Positions 6,457-8,350 of a stretch of 8,350 nt of DNA are shown here, one piece after another (the stretch's first letter is position 1; the number at the start of each line of letters is the position of its first letter). Made by a program: the position numbers and the translations under genes. Source of the stretch: Candidatus Neomicrothrix sp. UBA814 (GTDB lineage Bacteria; Actinomycetota; Acidimicrobiia; Acidimicrobiales; Poriferisodalaceae); the NCBI GenBank assembly GCA_002296525.1, contig DBIA01000035.1:225994-234343 (forward strand), read 5' to 3'. The notes beneath the pieces were generated by a model. That model was given only the letters and a program-made list of their open reading frames with translations, had not been told where the DNA came from and made no database searches.

Positions 6457-6854
6457 GACTCGGTCCGATGGGTAATCGACGGCGTCGTAAGAGTGAGTTG
6501 ATGATCATCTCTTGGAGAGACATCCCGGCGCAAGTAACCGCCGAAAGTGGAGATCAGCGCGAAAAATTGCTCTTGTCGGACCGGTTCCAACATGCAATCG
6601 ACCGAGCTGCCACGGTCGCGGGGCTAACGGAAACGTCGGCGTATGTGCAGGAGTGGCGACGTCACCCCGAGCCGCTGTCCGGGGATCTAGAGACGGAGTT
6701 GGTCGCGCTCGTTAGATCTCTAGAGGAGCGCTACGACAGCGACGCACTCGAAAGCTTGGTGAGGAACGGCGGCTTAGCCGAAGATTTCACCGACTCTAAA
6801 GACACACAGGGCGGCCCCTCTGGGAGTGGGCGTCAAGAAAAGGACCAAACATGA
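6453..6854 (+). CDS. Small 'virulence factor' family protein (PF13769-like) in the methyl-transfer operon
   Basis: The core reads MIISWRDIPAQV, then LSDRFQHAIDRAA, SAYVQEWRR and YDSDALESLVRNGG. This is the layout of the small family labelled 'virulence factor' in databases, despite having no known enzymatic role. The name should not be taken literally. From GTG 6453 it has 133 residues. GTG 6453 overlaps the upstream TGA (GTGA) and gives a basic leader. ATG 6468 or ATG 6501, the latter starting directly at MIISWRD, are alternatives, and none has a strong Shine-Dalgarno. The C-terminal ~25 residues (TDSKDTQGGPSGSGRQEKDQ) look disordered. There is no membrane segment or signal peptide. Its TGA overlaps the next ATG. 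The position suggests it stabilises or assists the corrinoid system (inference). Confidence 0.75.
   Translation: MRLGPMGNRRRRKSELMIISWRDIPAQVTAESGDQREKLLLSDRFQHAIDRAATVAGLTETSAYVQEWRRHPEPLSGDLETELVALVRSLEERYDSDALESLVRNGGLAEDFTDSKDTQGGPSGSGRQEKDQT
6838..6844 (+). promoter_or_regulatory. Shine-Dalgarno AAAAGGA for the methyltransferase gene
   Basis: A purine-rich AAAAGGA lies 6 nt before ATG 6851 and inside the end of the upstream coding sequence. Together with the ATGA overlap it supports this start, and it would allow independent as well as coupled initiation. Confidence 0.6.
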
Positions 6855-7753
6855 CAGATACGGTCATATCCTCCGCCTCTAAAGAAGTGGTAATCGGATT
6901 CGAGCGCCCATTTGTGATGATCGGTGAACGGATTAACCCAACGGGTCGGAAACTCCTCGCTGAGGAGATGAAGAACGATGATTTTTCACGCGTAGAGGCA
7001 GATGCGATAGCCCAGGTTTCGGCCGGCGCACAAATGCTTGATGTTAATGCTGGGATACCACTAGCCGATGAACCGGCATTGCTGGCTAAGGCGGTGCGTT
7101 TAGTCCAGTCCGTTACAGACGTGCCGCTATCGATCGATTCTTCGATAATCGAAGCCCTAGAGGCCGGCATCGATGCTTACCAGGGAAAGCCCCTTATTAA
7201 TTCGGTCACGGGTGAACAGGAGGTACTCGAGAGAGTGCTGCCCTTAGTGGCGAAAAGCGGCGCTGCGGTGGTAGCGATTTCGAACGATGAGACGGGAATA
7301 AGCGAGGACCCTGACGTGCGTTTTGATGTCGCAAAGAAAATCGTTTCAGCGGCAAATGACTTTGGTATTCAAACTGCAGACGTGGTCGTCGACCCACTAG
7401 TCATGCCGATCGGAGCTATGGGAACCGCCGGTCGTCAAGTGTTTCGACTGGTCAGACGACTTCGAGATGAGTTGGGAGTTAACACGACTTGCGGCGCCTC
7501 GAACGTAAGTTTCGGCCTACCAAATCGCCACATTGTTACCGGCACGTTTCTTTCAATGGCTATTGGTGCAGGCATGACCTCCGCAATCATGAATCCACTG
7601 CATGCAGAAGTTAAAGCGGCCGTAATGGGCGCCGATGTCTTGATGGGCAACGACGAAAACTGTGCGGCGTGGATTTCACAGCACAGGGACCCGGGAGCTG
7701 AAGGCTCTGGGCGCAGCGCACGAAGGAACCGACGACGCAATACTGCGTCGTAA
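6851..7753 (+). CDS. Methyltetrahydrofolate:corrinoid methyltransferase (pterin-binding, AcsE/MtgA-like)
   Basis: This 300-residue TIM-barrel enzyme of the pterin-binding family transfers a methyl group between a corrinoid protein and tetrahydrofolate. Motifs in order: GERINPTGRK (25-34); DVNAG (64-68); SIDSS (94-98); INSVTGE (116-122); VDPLVMPIG (180-188); GASNVSFGLPNR (215-226), the most diagnostic; IMNPLHAE (246-253); VLMGND (263-268). The barrel end is followed by an arginine-rich tail (about 282-298). It is too short for MetH and lacks Hcy- and B12-binding domains. It also lacks the dihydropteroate synthase signature, so FolP is unlikely. With a corrinoid protein in the operon, the likely direction is methyl-corrinoid to methyl-THF during demethylation of an unknown substrate. 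The reverse direction cannot be excluded from sequence. The gene ends in TAA, 15 bp before the next start. Confidence 0.93.
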   Translation: MTDTVISSASKEVVIGFERPFVMIGERINPTGRKLLAEEMKNDDFSRVEADAIAQVSAGAQMLDVNAGIPLADEPALLAKAVRLVQSVTDVPLSIDSSIIEALEAGIDAYQGKPLINSVTGEQEVLERVLPLVAKSGAAVVAISNDETGISEDPDVRFDVAKKIVSAANDFGIQTADVVVDPLVMPIGAMGTAGRQVFRLVRRLRDELGVNTTCGASNVSFGLPNRHIVTGTFLSMAIGAGMTSAIMNPLHAEVKAAVMGADVLMGNDENCAAWISQHRDPGAEGSGRSARRNRRRNTAS

Positions 7754-7768
7754 CCACTCGGGCTAATA

Positions 7769-8350
7769 ATGGCTTTGTCACATAGGGTCATCTTCACGCC
7801 AAGCGGCATTGAAGCACAGGCATCGGAGGGAGCCACAGTGCTAGACGTCGCACGCGAGGTGGGCATTGACCTCGACAGCGTTTGTGGGGGCCGCGGAATC
7901 TGCGGTCGTTGCCAGATCGTTCCCTCTTTTGGCAACTTTGCGAAGTGGTCTCTAACACCCACCCCCAAAGATCTAAATGATTTAACTGATACTGAGCTCC
8001 AATATCAAGGCCGTCGCCCATTGGAGATCGACGGTCGCTTGGGCTGCCAGGCACGCATACGTGGACCAGTGGTTCTAGACGTCCCCCCGGGCAGTCAACT
8101 CCATGCACCCGTCATTCGCAAAGAGATCAATCTCACTGACATGAAGCTTGATCCCGTTACAACTCTTCACGTTGTGCATTTAGATCCGAATTTGCCGCTA
8201 GGGACAGAGCGACTTAGCTCGGTTATGGATTCGTTGAAAACGGAGTGGCGCATAGTCCCCGACGAGGTGAAGGAAGGGTGTGACGTGCTCCTTGACCAAC
8301 TGACTCCGGAGCACGGAGAGGCGGTGACCGTTCAGTTGCGGCGCTCCCCC
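7769..8350 (+). CDS. ASKHA/DUF4445-type corrinoid reductive activator with N-terminal [2Fe-2S] ferredoxin domain (RACo/RamA-like), partial
   Basis: Only the first 194 residues are visible; relatives are roughly 550-680 residues. The N-terminal ferredoxin fold carries CGGRGICGRC (C39, C45, C48) and a fourth cysteine, C93, in RLGCQA. This CX5CX2C...C pattern is that of a plant/adrenodoxin-type [2Fe-2S] cluster. Residues about 95-194 resemble the linker and middle domain that precede the ATP-binding DUF4445 part, which is beyond the edge. Such proteins couple ATP hydrolysis to reduction of inactive Co(II) corrinoid to Co(I). The cluster type points to a RACo-like activator rather than methanogen RamA, which has [4Fe-4S] clusters. 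ATG 7769 lies 15 bp after the methyltransferase stop, with only a weak GGG upstream. Its partner is presumably the corrinoid protein at 5126-5830. Confidence 0.88.
   Translation, partial: MALSHRVIFTPSGIEAQASEGATVLDVAREVGIDLDSVCGGRGICGRCQIVPSFGNFAKWSLTPTPKDLNDLTDTELQYQGRRPLEIDGRLGCQARIRGPVVLDVPPGSQLHAPVIRKEINLTDMKLDPVTTLHVVHLDPNLPLGTERLSSVMDSLKTEWRIVPDEVKEGCDVLLDQLTPEHGEAVTVQLRRSP

Noticed and set aside
5801..6523. Antisense open frame of 240 codons opposite the DUF1638 gene
   Set aside because: It is the complement shadow of a recognised, operon-embedded gene. The translation is arginine/serine-rich with no family resemblance.
6851..7753. Dihydropteroate synthase (FolP)
   Set aside because: The GASNVSFGLPNR and VLMGND motifs and the corrinoid neighbours identify the methyltetrahydrofolate:corrinoid branch of the pterin-binding family.

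Overview
The window most likely comes from an actinobacterial chromosome of moderate GC. The prolyl-tRNA synthetase resembles those of Acidimicrobiia, as does a long SNF2 helicase of the Mycobacterium HelZ (Rv2101) type. This placement rests on remembered family sequences, not on a search. No tRNA, rRNA, CRISPR array, insertion sequence or phage gene was seen.

Layout. Bases 1 to about 3050 are one minus-strand gene for a large SNF2-family ATPase whose 3' end lies beyond the left edge. A divergent intergenic region (about 3051-3325) carries a perfect 16-bp palindrome, a wide 9-bp inverted repeat and a probable promoter for a leaderless proS transcript. proS (3326-5035, plus strand) is complete. 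After a 90-bp gap with two small hairpins and a strong Shine-Dalgarno, a tight plus-strand operon begins at 5126 and runs off the right edge. Its order is: corrinoid protein, DUF1638 protein, small 'virulence factor' family protein, methyltetrahydrofolate:corrinoid methyltransferase, and a [2Fe-2S] ASKHA-type corrinoid reductive activator (partial). The first four genes overlap each other by a few bases or less, and the fifth follows after 15 bp.

How the genes work together. The last five genes look like a corrinoid-dependent one-carbon methyl-transfer module. A substrate methyltransferase, not present in the window, would load a methyl group onto the corrinoid protein. The pterin-binding enzyme would pass it to tetrahydrofolate, and the ferredoxin/ASKHA protein would re-reduce corrinoid that had been oxidised to Co(II). 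The DUF1638 and 'virulence factor' proteins have no established function, yet they sit inside the overlapping core of the operon. They are the most interesting unexplained part of the window. The SNF2 gene and proS appear to be unrelated housekeeping neighbours.
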